From assembly GCA_934693135.1 (NCBI GenBank), contig CAKUVA010000006.1, positions 1 to 64,000 of the forward strand: a stretch of 64,000 nt of DNA, given 5' to 3'. Under the pieces are notes generated by a model. It did no database searches. It was not told the DNA's origin and was given only the letters and a program-made list of their open reading frames with translations. The translations under genes were made by a program, and so were the position numbers. This stretch comes from an uncultured Bacteroidales bacterium (GTDB lineage: Bacteria; Bacteroidota; Bacteroidia; Bacteroidales; UBA932). Shown piece by piece: positions 34,770 to 44,547 of this stretch. Positions within the stretch are counted from its first letter, which is position 1; each line of letters starts with the position of its first letter.

Positions 34770-37085
34770 ATGAATGGTAACCTTGTGATTGTGGAGTCTC
34801 CGGCAAAGGCTGGAACCATCCAGAAATTCCTTGGAAAAGAGTATATCGTAAAACCAAGTTTCGGACATATCAGAGATTTGCAGGATAAGAAATTGAGTGT
34901 CGACATAGAGCATGGCTTCTCTCCCGAATATGTAATTCCTGCAGATAAGAAGAAAGTTGTTTCTGAGCTTAAGAAACTTGCTGACAATGCACAGACAGTA
35001 TGGCTCGCATCCGATGAAGACCGCGAAGGAGAAGCCATATCTTGGCATCTATATGAAACTCTCGGACTAAAAAAGGAGAATACACGCAGGATAGTATTCC
35101 ACGAGATCACAAAAGATGCCATTTTCCATGCAATCGAGAATCCACGCGACATTGATATGAATCTTGTTGACGCACAGCAGGCAAGACGAGTCCTCGACAG
35201 ATTGGTAGGATTCGAACTTTCTCCAATTCTATGGAGGAAGATACAGCCAAAACTGTCAGCAGGAAGAGTACAGAGTGTCGCATTGCGTCTTGTGGTGGAC
35301 CGTGAGCGCGAAATCATCGGATTTAAGAAAGAACCTTACTATAAAATCGATGCTACATTCCAGCCTGAAAACTTAAATGGGGTTACAGTAAACGCGACTC
35401 TTGACAAAAAAATTAAATCATTGGACGAGGCCAAGAAATTCCTTGAAGACAGCAAAGATGCAGTATTTGGCATCAGCAGCATTGACAAAAAAGATGGCAT
35501 TAGGACTCCAGCAGCTCCTTTCACAACATCCACACTCCAGCAAGAGGCAGCAAGGAAGTTAAGATTCCCTGTAAGCCTGACAATGAGAATTGCACAAGGC
35601 CTGTATGAAAGAGGTCTTATCACATACATGAGAACAGACTCTACCAATCTGTCCTCTCTCGCTCTCGGGACATCAAAGAAATTCATAACTGAGACATTTG
35701 GGGAAGAATACTCCAAGAGCAGGCAATACAAGACCAAATCAAAGGGAGCACAGGAAGCACACGAAGCTATTCGTCCTACTTATATAAATAATACTGAGAT
35801 AGAGGGAACGGCTCAAGAGCAGAAGCTCTACAATCTGATTTGGAAACGGACAATAGCATCACAGATGGCTGATGCCAAGGTATTAAAGACCGACATACGA
35901 ATCTCTTCCGATAAAAGGGAGGAAAAGTTTGCAGTCCAAGCTACCCAAGTCGTATTCGATGGATTCCTTAAGGTTTATATGGAAAGCTCCGATGATCAAC
36001 AGGAAGAGGAAGAAGTTTTGCTCCCTGAGCTTCATGAAGGAGATAAGATGACTCCTCTCGGATTCAGTGCAAATTGTAAATTTACCACACCTCCGTCAAG
36101 ATATTCCGAAGCAACTCTCGTTAAGAAACTTGAAGAATTAGGCATCGGACGTCCTTCAACATACGCTCCAACCATTACCACATTGACAACCGGACGTGGA
36201 TATATCGTAAAAGGCGATAAAGAAGGCGAGAAGGTTCCGGTGACATGTCTATCCATGAAAAATGGTAAAATAACGACTATCACAAAAACCGAAAATATCG
36301 GTGCAGAAAAAGGGAAATTGCTACCACAGGAAATAGGAATGATCGTAACTGACTACCTTGTAAAGAATTTTCACACAATTCTCGGATATGACTTTACTGC
36401 CAATGTAGAGAAAGACTTCGATAAGATTGCTGACGGAAATCTAATATGGAACAATGTAATTTCCGAGTTCTATACACCATTCCACAAAAAGGTCGAAGAA
36501 GTACTCAACGATAAAGAATATAATCATATAAGCCGAGAACTCGGTAAAGATCCTTCCGATGGAGAGCCTCTCATTGCCAAGTTTGGACAATATGGGCCAT
36601 ATATTCAAAAAGGAGATGGAGAAAAGAAACAGTATGCTCACTTAGCCCCAGGGCAACTAATCGAAAGCATCACTCTGGAAGAAGCTGCAAAATTGTTCCT
36701 TCTGCCTAAGATTATCGGCCAACATAATGGCATAGACATAATCGCTACTAAGGGAAGATTCGGACCTTACTTGAAATACGGAGAAAAGAACATCTCCCTT
36801 CCGCGTGGGACAGACCCGCTAAAGGTAACATTGGATGATTGTATAGCAGCCATAAATGATAGCGAGAACAAAGCAAGTTCCAACACAATCATGGCAGAAT
36901 TCTCTGACAGCGACATTCAAATTATCAATGGACGCTATGGCCCATATCTGAAACATGACGGAAAGAATTTCAAGATTCCGAAAGACACGGATGCCGCATC
37001 ACTTACAGAAGATAAATGCAAGGAGATTATAGCATCATCTGAGCCAACAAAACGAGGCTTCAGAAGAAAATCCACCACTAAATAG
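34770..37085 (+). CDS. topA: DNA topoisomerase I
   Basis: Relaxes negative supercoils. The 771-residue protein has the TOPRIM N-terminus (LVIVESPAKAGTIQKFLG), the DEDREGEAISWHL motif, the active-site tyrosine in GLITYMRTDSTNLS, and GIGRPSTYAPTITTL. After the catalytic core there are three glycine-rich C-terminal repeats (FGQYGPYIQKG, GRFGPYLKYG, GRYGPYLKHDG) in place of zinc fingers, the usual Bacteroidetes form. A TTACTTTG at 34733-34740 may be its -7 box (one mismatch). Confidence 0.96.
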   Translation: MNGNLVIVESPAKAGTIQKFLGKEYIVKPSFGHIRDLQDKKLSVDIEHGFSPEYVIPADKKKVVSELKKLADNAQTVWLASDEDREGEAISWHLYETLGLKKENTRRIVFHEITKDAIFHAIENPRDIDMNLVDAQQARRVLDRLVGFELSPILWRKIQPKLSAGRVQSVALRLVVDREREIIGFKKEPYYKIDATFQPENLNGVTVNATLDKKIKSLDEAKKFLEDSKDAVFGISSIDKKDGIRTPAAPFTTSTLQQEAARKLRFPVSLTMRIAQGLYERGLITYMRTDSTNLSSLALGTSKKFITETFGEEYSKSRQYKTKSKGAQEAHEAIRPTYINNTEIEGTAQEQKLYNLIWKRTIASQMADAKVLKTDIRISSDKREEKFAVQATQVVFDGFLKVYMESSDDQQEEEEVLLPELHEGDKMTPLGFSANCKFTTPPSRYSEATLVKKLEELGIGRPSTYAPTITTLTTGRGYIVKGDKEGEKVPVTCLSMKNGKITTITKTENIGAEKGKLLPQEIGMIVTDYLVKNFHTILGYDFTANVEKDFDKIADGNLIWNNVISEFYTPFHKKVEEVLNDKEYNHISRELGKDPSDGEPLIAKFGQYGPYIQKGDGEKKQYAHLAPGQLIESITLEEAAKLFLLPKIIGQHNGIDIIATKGRFGPYLKYGEKNISLPRGTDPLKVTLDDCIAAINDSENKASSNTIMAEFSDSDIQIINGRYGPYLKHDGKNFKIPKDTDAASLTEDKCKEIIASSEPTKRGFRRKSTTK

Positions 37086-37119
37086 AGTGAGATTATAAGC
37101 CACGACATATTGCAATTTT

Positions 37120-37168
37120 AATCGATTTTCAAGTTTTTTGATTACAGAAAATAACTTGGAAGTCGATT
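37120..37168 (+). other. Long hairpin between topA and the Lrp/AsnC gene
   Basis: The 16-base arms at 37120-37135 and 37153-37168 pair completely in plus-strand RNA if two G-U pairs are allowed, with a 17-base loop. The G-U pairs become mismatches on the other strand, so the structure favours a topA-direction transcript. There is no good T-run. It could be a weak topA terminator or RNA-end structure; it also touches the promoter of the regulator gene. Confidence 0.45.
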
Positions 37169-37171
37169 AAA

Positions 37172-37202
37172 TTGTTATATATTAAAAAAATCTTTATTTT
37201 TG
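37172..37202 (+). promoter_or_regulatory. Promoter of the Lrp/AsnC regulator gene
   Basis: TTG (37172-37174), 20 bases, then TATTTTTG (37195-37202): both promoter elements at the expected spacing, 28 bases before the ATG. Confidence 0.7.
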
Positions 37203-37230
37203 CGTTGTGGACAGCAATAAAATATAAGCT

Positions 37231-37728
37231 ATGAGTAAATATCACATTGATCAGACAGACCAGAAGATTCTTTCTTTTCTTGTGAAGAATGCAAGAATGC
37301 CGTTTCTGGAAATAGCCCGTGAGTGCGGAGTTTCAGGTGCCGCAATTCACCAGAGAGTAAAGAGGTTGGAAGCCAACGGAGTGATCACAGGCTCCAGACT
37401 TCTTGTAAAGCCACAGGCCATCGGACTGAACGTATGCGCTTTCATAAGCATCTCTCTATCAGAGGCTGACAAGTACAATGAAGTCGTAGCTCATCTGAAA
37501 AAAATCCCTGAAGTGGTAGAATGTCATTTCGTAACCGGAAAATACGCCATGCTTGTGAAGATTTATTGTTTCGACAATGATCACCTCATGGAAATTCTCC
37601 TTAACACGATTCAGAAAATTCCATACATCCAGGCTACAGAAACGATGATAGCCCTTGATGAGGCTATTGATCGTCAGGTATGGGTTAAAGACTATACCAA
37701 TACAAGTTTCACCGGCGGAAAAGCCTAA
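37231..37728 (+). CDS. Lrp/AsnC family transcriptional regulator
   Basis: A 165-residue regulator: N-terminal winged helix-turn-helix (LDQTDQKILSFLVKNAR-like start, IARECGVSGAAIHQRVKRLEANGVI) and a C-terminal RAM/AsnC ligand-binding domain (VVECHFVTGKYAMLVKIYCFDNDHLMEILL). Such proteins sense amino acids, but the ligand cannot be read here. It is monocistronic with its own promoter and overlaps the convergent ispD by four bases. Confidence 0.9.
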   Translation: MSKYHIDQTDQKILSFLVKNARMPFLEIARECGVSGAAIHQRVKRLEANGVITGSRLLVKPQAIGLNVCAFISISLSEADKYNEVVAHLKKIPEVVECHFVTGKYAMLVKIYCFDNDHLMEILLNTIQKIPYIQATETMIALDEAIDRQVWVKDYTNTSFTGGKA

Positions 37729-38450
37729 CGCCTCAGACTGAGTACAGCTTCTGCAAGAATTAGATCTTCAGGAGATGTTATCTTGAAATTAAGCCTCTCG
37801 CCTTCACAGAAAGTGAGAGGTGTTTTATTTTTCTCAGCCACTGATGCATCATCAGTGAAAAGCGTATCATAAGGTTGCTCGTAGGCTTTCCTGATTTCAC
37901 TACTTCTAAACATCTGAGGTGTCTGAGCACCATATATGCAAGCACGATCTATCTCTTCATGCATGCTCTCAAGATGAGTCACACCATTTTCTCCCATCAC
38001 CTTTTTCAATTTCTTTAAAGTATCGATGCTCGGAAGAACGGGGATAAGGGCTTGACAACAAGGATTATCTTCCATCATCTGAAACATTGATTTTATCAGG
38101 GACTGGGATAACAATGGACGCACTCCGTCTTGAATGGCAACTATCGCATCTTCAGGCACCTTGCCCAATGCAGCCTTTACAGAATGAAAACGAGTTATAC
38201 CTCCCTTGACGATTATCTGCGGGCAAAAGAAGTTACTCCGAATACAGTAGTCTTTCCACCACCTCTCATAATCACCATCCGGTGGAAGAACCGTGATGAT
38301 GGTTATGTCCGGACATGCATCTAAAAATTTAAGAATCGTCCTATGAAGTATAGCTTTCCCGCCAAGATTCATGAACTGCTTTGGCAATGACGATCCCATT
38401 CGTGTTCCATGGCCTGCAGCCATGACTATCAGATATTTTTTTCTATCCAT
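37725..38450 (-). CDS. ispD: 2-C-methyl-D-erythritol 4-phosphate cytidylyltransferase
   Basis: Third step of the MEP isoprenoid pathway: forms CDP-methylerythritol from CTP. The 241-residue protein has VMAAGHGTRMGSSLPKQF, VAIQDGVRPLLS, and THLESMHEEIDRACIYGAQTPQMFR followed by TDDASVAE. The start is at 38450, with a perfect -7 box 16 bases before it. Confidence 0.93.
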   Translation of the reverse strand: MDRKKYLIVMAAGHGTRMGSSLPKQFMNLGGKAILHRTILKFLDACPDITIITVLPPDGDYERWWKDYCIRSNFFCPQIIVKGGITRFHSVKAALGKVPEDAIVAIQDGVRPLLSQSLIKSMFQMMEDNPCCQALIPVLPSIDTLKKLKKVMGENGVTHLESMHEEIDRACIYGAQTPQMFRSSEIRKAYEQPYDTLFTDDASVAEKNKTPLTFCEGERLNFKITSPEDLILAEAVLSLRR

Positions 38451-38466
38451 ACTACTTGATATGAGG

Positions 38467-38474
38467 CAAATTTA
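38467..38474 (-). promoter_or_regulatory. -7 box of ispD
   Basis: TAAATTTG on the minus strand, a perfect match, 16 bases before the ATG. Confidence 0.55.
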
Positions 38475-38535
38475 ACTTTTTTTTCGTATTTTTACGGGAA
38501 ATTATGTTTTAAACGGAAAATTATAGCAATTTGAT

Positions 38536-39558
38536 ATGAGTTTTTCATTCTTGACTCAAGAACTCGCAATGGATCTCGGTACCGCCAACACGGTCATTTT
38601 CCAGAATGATAAAATCGTCTTGGATGAGCCGAGCATTGTGGCAATTGACAGTAGCTCAGGAAAATGCCTTGCACTTGGACACAAGGCTAAACTTATGCAC
38701 GAGCGTGAACAACCTGGAATAAAGACTATAAGACCTCTGCGCGATGGCGTTATCGCCGACTTTAATGCGGCAGAGATGATGATACGTGGGTTCATTAAAC
38801 AGGTGAACAGCAAGAGAAAGACATTGTTCTCCCCTAATCTCAGACTCGTTGTCGGAATACCATCTGGCAGTACGGAAGTCGAAATCCGTGCAGTCAGGGA
38901 TTCCGCTGAACATGCAGGAGGACGTGATGTATATCTCATTTCTGAGCCAATGGCTGCAGCCCTCGGTATCGGCCTCGAAGTGGAAGCCCCGAAAGGAAGT
39001 ATGGTAGTAGACATCGGAGGTGGCACAACAGAAATTGCCGTGATATCCCTCGGTGGTATCGTACTGCAAGATAGCATTCGTATCGCCGGTGATGTATTTA
39101 CTAATGATATTCAATCATATCTTAGGCAGCAGCATAATATCCGCATCGGTGAAACGACAGCAGAGAAAATCAAAATCGCTGTAGGGGCTGTGATTCCAGC
39201 ACTTCAAGAAGAGCCAGACCCATATATCGTACGTGGACCAAACCTCATGACCGCTCATCCAGTGGAGGCTACCATCACATATCAAGAAATGGCTCATTGT
39301 TTGGATAAATCCATCACAAGAATAGAATCATCCATCCTTCATGTTTTGGAACAAACGCCACCTGAGTTGTATTCAGATATTGTCGAAAACGGAATATTCC
39401 TTTCAGGAGGAGGAGCATTGCTCAGAGGATTGGATGTCCGTCTCTCCGAGAGAGTAAACATCCCATTCCATGTTGCGGAAGACCCACTCCATGCTGTAGC
39501 ACGAGGCACATGCATTGCCCTCAAGCACATTGGGAATTGTTCTTTCCTCAAAAGGTAA
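38536..39558 (+). CDS. mreB: Rod shape-determining protein MreB
   Basis: Actin-like filament that guides cell-wall elongation. The 340-residue protein has the phosphate loops MDLGTANTVIF and VVDIGGGTTEIAVISLGG and the late GIFLSGGGALLRGLD. It heads the operon mreB-mreC-mreD-mrdA-rodA, one base before mreC. Confidence 0.96.
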   Translation: MSFSFLTQELAMDLGTANTVIFQNDKIVLDEPSIVAIDSSSGKCLALGHKAKLMHEREQPGIKTIRPLRDGVIADFNAAEMMIRGFIKQVNSKRKTLFSPNLRLVVGIPSGSTEVEIRAVRDSAEHAGGRDVYLISEPMAAALGIGLEVEAPKGSMVVDIGGGTTEIAVISLGGIVLQDSIRIAGDVFTNDIQSYLRQQHNIRIGETTAEKIKIAVGAVIPALQEEPDPYIVRGPNLMTAHPVEATITYQEMAHCLDKSITRIESSILHVLEQTPPELYSDIVENGIFLSGGGALLRGLDVRLSERVNIPFHVAEDPLHAVARGTCIALKHIGNCSFLKR

Positions 39559-39559
39559 T

Positions 39560-40399
39560 ATGCCCCGAAAACGGACCATACTCGGGACATTGACAGATAC
39601 GGCAGTCTTCATTCTTTTGGAGATTGCCGCACTTAATATGTTGAGTAATAGTGCTCCTGTGCAGAATTTCTTCATAACGAAAGCTGCGCATGGCTTTATG
39701 GGACATGTATGGGGAGCCACAGAAGCCATCAGTCAATATTTCTCACTTGCGAAAACCAACAAGGAACTAGCAGATGAGATTTTCCGTCTCAATATGGAGC
39801 TGAACGAGTGGAAGCACATAAAAGAGAACATGGAGCTTGACTCACTCGCAGCACTCGGCTACAAATCTGGGAATGCTGGAGATTTCGACTATATCCCTGC
39901 AACCATCATAAAGAATAGTCTTAACAAGCAGCATAATTACATGATACTTGGAAAAGGCTCAGAAGATGGAATACGTCCGCAGTCTGGAATAATCACTTCT
40001 GAGGGAGTAATCGGCATTGTAGATGCCGTAAGCAAACATTACTCCTACGCCATATCTCTTCTAAACTCTGAATTGAGCATCAGTGCAAGAATAGGAAACC
40101 AAGGAGCTTCCGGTCCTATGGTCTGGGATGGCAAGCACAATGACGGAGCTCTGCTGAAAGAAATCCCTCTGCAATATAAATTTGAGCCAGGAGATACAGT
40201 ATACACCAGCGGTTTTTCGTCAATATTCCCATCAGATATTCCACTCGGAACAACAGGCGAATCACGAATAGTCAATGGTGCGACATACGAAATCAAAGTG
40301 AAACTATTTCAAAATTTCACGGTACTAAGATATGTCACAGTAGTGCGAAATCGTAACATACAGGAAATAAAAAATCTTGAGGAAAAGGAGGGAAGATGA
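39560..40399 (+). CDS. mreC: Rod shape-determining protein MreC
   Basis: A 279-residue protein with one N-terminal membrane segment (about 12-30), a coiled coil (about 60-90, LAKTNKELADEIFRLNMELNEWK) and the two-lobed beta domain with IIKNSLNKQHNYMILGKGSEDGI and VYTSGFSSIFPSDIPLG. It links MreB to the periplasmic PBP2. The longer frame from 39515 overlaps mreB, so the ATG at 39560 is used. Confidence 0.92.
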   Translation: MPRKRTILGTLTDTAVFILLEIAALNMLSNSAPVQNFFITKAAHGFMGHVWGATEAISQYFSLAKTNKELADEIFRLNMELNEWKHIKENMELDSLAALGYKSGNAGDFDYIPATIIKNSLNKQHNYMILGKGSEDGIRPQSGIITSEGVIGIVDAVSKHYSYAISLLNSELSISARIGNQGASGPMVWDGKHNDGALLKEIPLQYKFEPGDTVYTSGFSSIFPSDIPLGTTGESRIVNGATYEIKVKLFQNFTVLRYVTVVRNRNIQEIKNLEEKEGR

Positions 40400-40905
40400 A
40401 GCAGAATTTCATGACAATGTACATACTCATCGTTGTGGTTCAATTACTTATCTGCAACTACTTCCATGTATCGGCGTATCTTACTCTCAGTCTTTTGCCA
40501 TGCGCCATACTCTGTCTTCCAATGAAAATCGGGACATCACTTGCAATGTTGATTGCATTCGTGACAGGTCTTACCGTAGATTTTCTTGCTGAAGGTGTTA
40601 TCGGACTCAATGCACTTGCTCTTGTCCCAGTAGCTGGTGCCCGACGTGGAATCTGCGAGCTCGTGTTCGGCAAAGAATTGATTGCCAGCGGAGATGATGT
40701 TTCAATGAGAAAATACGGAGTAGAGACCATGATTATAGCTCTCGTGCTCGCTCAGAGCTTGTTTCTACTGATTTATATCTGGGCAGATGGAGCCTCCGCC
40801 AGACCTATCATGTTCAATACCCTAAGATTCATCATTTCTCTCATTGTCGGGATTGCATTGTCACTCGTAATAGCACAGATGTTGGATCCGAATGAAAGGA
40901 AATAG
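40396..40905 (+). CDS. mreD: Rod shape-determining protein MreD-like
   Basis: A 169-residue protein with five hydrophobic segments, the size and position of MreD. Sequence of the family is weakly conserved, so the call rests mainly on the operon order. Its ATG overlaps the mreC stop by four bases (ATGA), and mrdA starts two bases after its stop. Confidence 0.85.
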   Translation: MKQNFMTMYILIVVVQLLICNYFHVSAYLTLSLLPCAILCLPMKIGTSLAMLIAFVTGLTVDFLAEGVIGLNALALVPVAGARRGICELVFGKELIASGDDVSMRKYGVETMIIALVLAQSLFLLIYIWADGASARPIMFNTLRFIISLIVGIALSLVIAQMLDPNERK

Positions 40906-40907
40906 CT

Positions 40908-42749
40908 ATGCACTTCTCAAGGGTCAATAAACTTAGGATAGGTCTGCTATTTATGGCCGGAATCCTGATAATCAAACTTTTCATCATTCAGATTTTGGAC
41001 GATAAGTACAAAATAAACGCGTCCAACAACTCAATGGTGTATGACATTATCTATCCGACAAGAGGCATCATATATGACAGAAACGGGAAAATCATAGTCG
41101 GCAATAAAGTCGCATATGACATTCTCGTAACGCCTAAAGAAGTGGAGGCATTCGACACTCTGCTTCTCGCTGATGTACTGAAAATTACGCCTGACTTTCT
41201 CCGCGGCAAGATGGCCGAGTACAAGAAGAATCGTCGTAAAATTGGATACCAGTCCATGGTCATGCTCAAGCAGATACCGCCGGAAACATATATGCGATTT
41301 GCCGAAGTCCAGTATAAGTTCCAAGGATTCAAGGGACAAGTACGAAGTATCAGAGACTATCCTGTCAATGCAGGAGGAAATCTTCTCGGTTATGTTTCTG
41401 AAGTGGACCAGTCTTTCATAAAAAGACATCCAGGAGAATATAGGCCTGGAGATTATGCTGGAAAAACAGGGATTGAAGCCGCAAGAGAAAAAGACCTCCG
41501 TGGAGAAAAAGGGTATCATATCTATCTTAGGAATTCACACAACCAGATAGAAGACAGATACAAAGATGGTGAGATGGACAGAGAGGCTGTTCCAGGAAAA
41601 GATATTGTCACGACCATAGATGCTGACCTGCAACAATATGGTCAACAGCTCATGCAAAACAAGGTCGGCAGTCTCGTAGCGATAGAACCTTCCACTGGAG
41701 AGATTCTCACCATGGTATCTAGTCCAGGTATCGATGTAGAGATGCTCGCGGACATAGGGAAGCACTATAGCGAAATCGTAAACGATCCTCATAAACCAAT
41801 GTTCAACAGAGCTGTCCAAGCTCCATATCCGCCAGGCTCGGTATTCAAGCTCGTCAATGGTCTTATCGGCCTTCAGGAGGGTGTACTTAAACCGGAATAC
41901 ACATACCCATGCAATAAAGGATATTATTTCGGAAGCCATAAGTTAGGATGCCATGCACATCGCTCCCCATTATGTCTGGAAGAAGCCATCATGATGTCAT
42001 GCAACGGCTATTTCTGCTACGTAATGAAGAATATCTTGGAAAACAAGAAATTCAAGGGACCGGGGGAAGCCTTGGACAAATGGCATGACTATGTTGAGAG
42101 TTTCGGATTCGGACACAAACTTGGAAGTGATTTTCCTTCAGAGCTTGGAGGAACAATTCCTACATCAGCCTATTACAACAAGATTTACGGCAAAGGGGGA
42201 TGGAAGTTCACAACAGTAATTTCTCTTTCTATCGGACAGGGTGAAATCGGCGTAACACCACTCCAGATTGCCAACATGTGTGCGACTGTAGCCAACAGAG
42301 GGCATTATTTCATTCCACATATTATCAAGGATTCTGATTCGCTTAAGATTGACCAGAAGTACAAGGAAAGACAATATACACTTGTGGATACAACACAGTT
42401 CTACAAGGTAATACAAGGAATGTGGCGCGCGGTGAATAGCGGATTCGGGTCCGGAGGAACCGCCAGCATAGCTGCTGTGCCGGGGTTGGATATTTGTGGG
42501 AAGACTGGGACGGCACAGAATCCGCGCGGTGCGGACAACTCGGTATTCATCTGCTTTGCACCAAAGGACAATCCGAAGATTGCAGTAGCGGCATATATAG
42601 AAAATGGAGGTTTTGGGGCCACATGGGCATGTCCTATTGCCTCGCTACTCGTGGAGAAATACCTCAACGGGGAGATTGACGAGAAACGGAAGCCTTTGGA
42701 ACAGAGAGTTTTGGAAGGGAATCTAATGTCTCGTGTACGAACCTACTAA
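40908..42749 (+). CDS. mrdA: Penicillin-binding protein 2
   Basis: Class B transpeptidase of the elongasome, 613 residues: one N-terminal membrane segment, a pedestal with PTRGIIYDRNGKIIVGN, and the transpeptidase domain with PPGSVFKLVNGL (SxxK), MSCNGYFCY (SxN) and CGKTGTAQNPRG (KTG). It works with RodA, encoded next. The last 17 bases overlap an open extension of the rodA frame, but the likely rodA start is just after its stop. Confidence 0.95.
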   Translation: MHFSRVNKLRIGLLFMAGILIIKLFIIQILDDKYKINASNNSMVYDIIYPTRGIIYDRNGKIIVGNKVAYDILVTPKEVEAFDTLLLADVLKITPDFLRGKMAEYKKNRRKIGYQSMVMLKQIPPETYMRFAEVQYKFQGFKGQVRSIRDYPVNAGGNLLGYVSEVDQSFIKRHPGEYRPGDYAGKTGIEAAREKDLRGEKGYHIYLRNSHNQIEDRYKDGEMDREAVPGKDIVTTIDADLQQYGQQLMQNKVGSLVAIEPSTGEILTMVSSPGIDVEMLADIGKHYSEIVNDPHKPMFNRAVQAPYPPGSVFKLVNGLIGLQEGVLKPEYTYPCNKGYYFGSHKLGCHAHRSPLCLEEAIMMSCNGYFCYVMKNILENKKFKGPGEALDKWHDYVESFGFGHKLGSDFPSELGGTIPTSAYYNKIYGKGGWKFTTVISLSIGQGEIGVTPLQIANMCATVANRGHYFIPHIIKDSDSLKIDQKYKERQYTLVDTTQFYKVIQGMWRAVNSGFGSGGTASIAAVPGLDICGKTGTAQNPRGADNSVFICFAPKDNPKIAVAAYIENGGFGATWACPIASLLVEKYLNGEIDEKRKPLEQRVLEGNLMSRVRTY

Positions 42750-42759
42750 ACGATTGGAT

Positions 42760-44220
42760 ATGGACGGATACAGCGGTCGTAGCATAAAGCAGTCTTATGA
42801 CTGGAAGCTCGTAATACTCTACATGTTCCTCGTTTTCATTGGATGGATAAACATCTATGCATCCATCCATGGGAACGATGTGTCAGGCATATTCGATTTC
42901 AATGCAAATAGTGGCAAGCAATTCATTTGGATGCTTACAGCTTTCGGACTTGGAGGACTCATCATGTTCATAATCAGTCCGAATCTATGGGATAGTGGAG
43001 CGCTACTGCTATATAGCATCGTCGTAGTTCTGCTCATAGCTGTCATATTCCTCGGTGTAGAGGTGAAAGGTTCAAGGTCGTGGTTTGCGTTCGGACCTGT
43101 ACGTTTCCAACCAGCTGAGATTTCCAAGATAACGACATCACTACTCCTATCGTATGTAATGAGCCGTTCAGGTTTCAAAATAACCAAGATAAAGGATTTT
43201 ATAACTGTCGCATTGATCTTGGCATTGCCTATGCTCATTATACTCGGAGAAAGTGAAACCGGCTCTGCACTTGTCTATGTAGGCTTCATCTTCGTGCTCT
43301 ATCGTGAGGGCCTTTCAGGGTGGTTGATTGTGATGATTGGCATTGCAATACTGATTTTCATTTTAACATTGACCGCATCGCCATACACATCAGCATTGGT
43401 CCTAATCGGCATTATAACGTTCTGCAACGCACTCAACTCAAGAAAATTCTGGCGTTGGACTAGCATTTACGCATTGGCCCTCACAGCATTAGCCTTCGTT
43501 CCGAAATTATGGTCAATGTTGCAAGAAGCAAAAAGCGAGGACTGGACTTTTCTCATATCCATCAAACCAATGTACATACTTATGGCTATCTGCGGTATCG
43601 GTATTCCTTTCATACTATGGCATGCAATAAAGACAAGAAACAGATTTACACAGATATCCATATTGTCTTTTTTCGTAGGTATGGCAATGATTTTCTCTGC
43701 TGATTTCATTTTCAATAGTGTACTCCAAAATCACCAAAGGAAACGAATAGAGGTCTTACTCGGCATGAAAGAAGATCCGTCAGGCGTAGGCTATAATGTA
43801 AACCAATCTATGATAGCAATAGGCTCCGGTGGCATTATAGGGAAAGGATATCTACATGGTACCCAGACCACCTATGGTTTCGTACCGGAACAGAGCACAG
43901 ATTTCATTTTCTGTACAGTCGGAGAAGAATGGGGATTCATAGGATGTCTCATTGTAATAGGCCTATATGTAGCACTTATTTTGCAGATTATCAAGGATGC
44001 GGAACGAAGTAGGGAAAATTTCACAAGAATATATGGTTATTGCTTAGCAAGCTGTCTATTCATGCACTTGTTCATCAATATCGGCATGACCATCGGCATA
44101 ATGCCAGTAATCGGCATACCACTCCCATTCATGAGCTATGGAGGTTCATCCCTCTGGGCTTTCACCATCATGCTTGCTATCTTCCTCACCCTCGACCACA
44201 GAGAGAAGAAGTATTTCTAA
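42760..44220 (+). CDS. rodA: Peptidoglycan glycosyltransferase RodA
   Basis: SEDS-family polytopic glycosyltransferase of about 486 residues with roughly ten membrane segments, GSRSWFAFGPVRFQPAEISKI, GETGSALVY-like ILGESETGSALVY, VPEQSTDFIFCTVGEEWGF and GIPLPFMSYGGSSL. It is longer than usual, with an extended central part (about 210-320). A GTG at 42733 would overlap mrdA; the ATG at 42760 is preferred. The last 49 bases before the stop region (44167-44215) are duplicated downstream at 44499-44547. Confidence 0.93.
   Translation: MDGYSGRSIKQSYDWKLVILYMFLVFIGWINIYASIHGNDVSGIFDFNANSGKQFIWMLTAFGLGGLIMFIISPNLWDSGALLLYSIVVVLLIAVIFLGVEVKGSRSWFAFGPVRFQPAEISKITTSLLLSYVMSRSGFKITKIKDFITVALILALPMLIILGESETGSALVYVGFIFVLYREGLSGWLIVMIGIAILIFILTLTASPYTSALVLIGIITFCNALNSRKFWRWTSIYALALTALAFVPKLWSMLQEAKSEDWTFLISIKPMYILMAICGIGIPFILWHAIKTRNRFTQISILSFFVGMAMIFSADFIFNSVLQNHQRKRIEVLLGMKEDPSGVGYNVNQSMIAIGSGGIIGKGYLHGTQTTYGFVPEQSTDFIFCTVGEEWGFIGCLIVIGLYVALILQIIKDAERSRENFTRIYGYCLASCLFMHLFINIGMTIGIMPVIGIPLPFMSYGGSSLWAFTIMLAIFLTLDHREKKYF
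44167..44215 (+). repeat. 49-bp direct repeat, copy 1 (3' end of rodA)
   Basis: Identical to 44499-44547, with four more shared bases (TCAC) and one mismatch just before. This copy encodes the rodA C-terminus up to the codon before last. Confidence 0.95.
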
Positions 44221-44498
44221 TACTCCTGAATCCATCGAATTTCATATTATTATGCATTGCAAGCATAATGTTTTACAAGTTTAATAATCTATTTATCAAT
44301 TTATGATAAAATTGTATATTTGTAACGAAAGATATTGATATTCACTTTTATTCGAAGGACTTCAACATGTATTCCCAGCGAATAACACTCGTGATGAAAA
44401 GTTGCGAAGAATAGGTCGTATACTCGTAAATATGGCCAAAGAAGAATTAATTTTAAAATCATCAAGTAGTTTTTCCGCAAAATTTAGGGCCGCTCACT
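44216..44498. other. Non-coding stretch between the two rodA 3'-end copies
   Basis: Apart from the AT-rich hairpin at 44249-44269 I see no gene, tRNA or integrase here. The DNA is AT-rich and contains only short frames. The 332-bp offset between the direct repeats suggests a past insertion, duplication or recombination event at the rodA 3' end. Confidence 0.5.
44249..44269 (+). terminator. Possible terminator of the mre-rodA operon
   Basis: Arms ATTATGC and GCATAAT (7 bp) with a seven-base loop, followed by GTTTTAC. It is AT-rich and weak, 28 bases after the rodA stop. Confidence 0.4.
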
Positions 44499-44547
44499 AT
44501 CATGCTTGCTATCTTCCTCACCCTCGACCACAGAGAGAAGAAGTATT
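44499..44547 (+). repeat. 49-bp direct repeat, copy 2 (orphan copy of rodA 3' end)
   Basis: Perfect copy of 44167-44215, here without upstream rodA sequence, 78 bases before the degraded outer-membrane protein gene. Confidence 0.95.
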
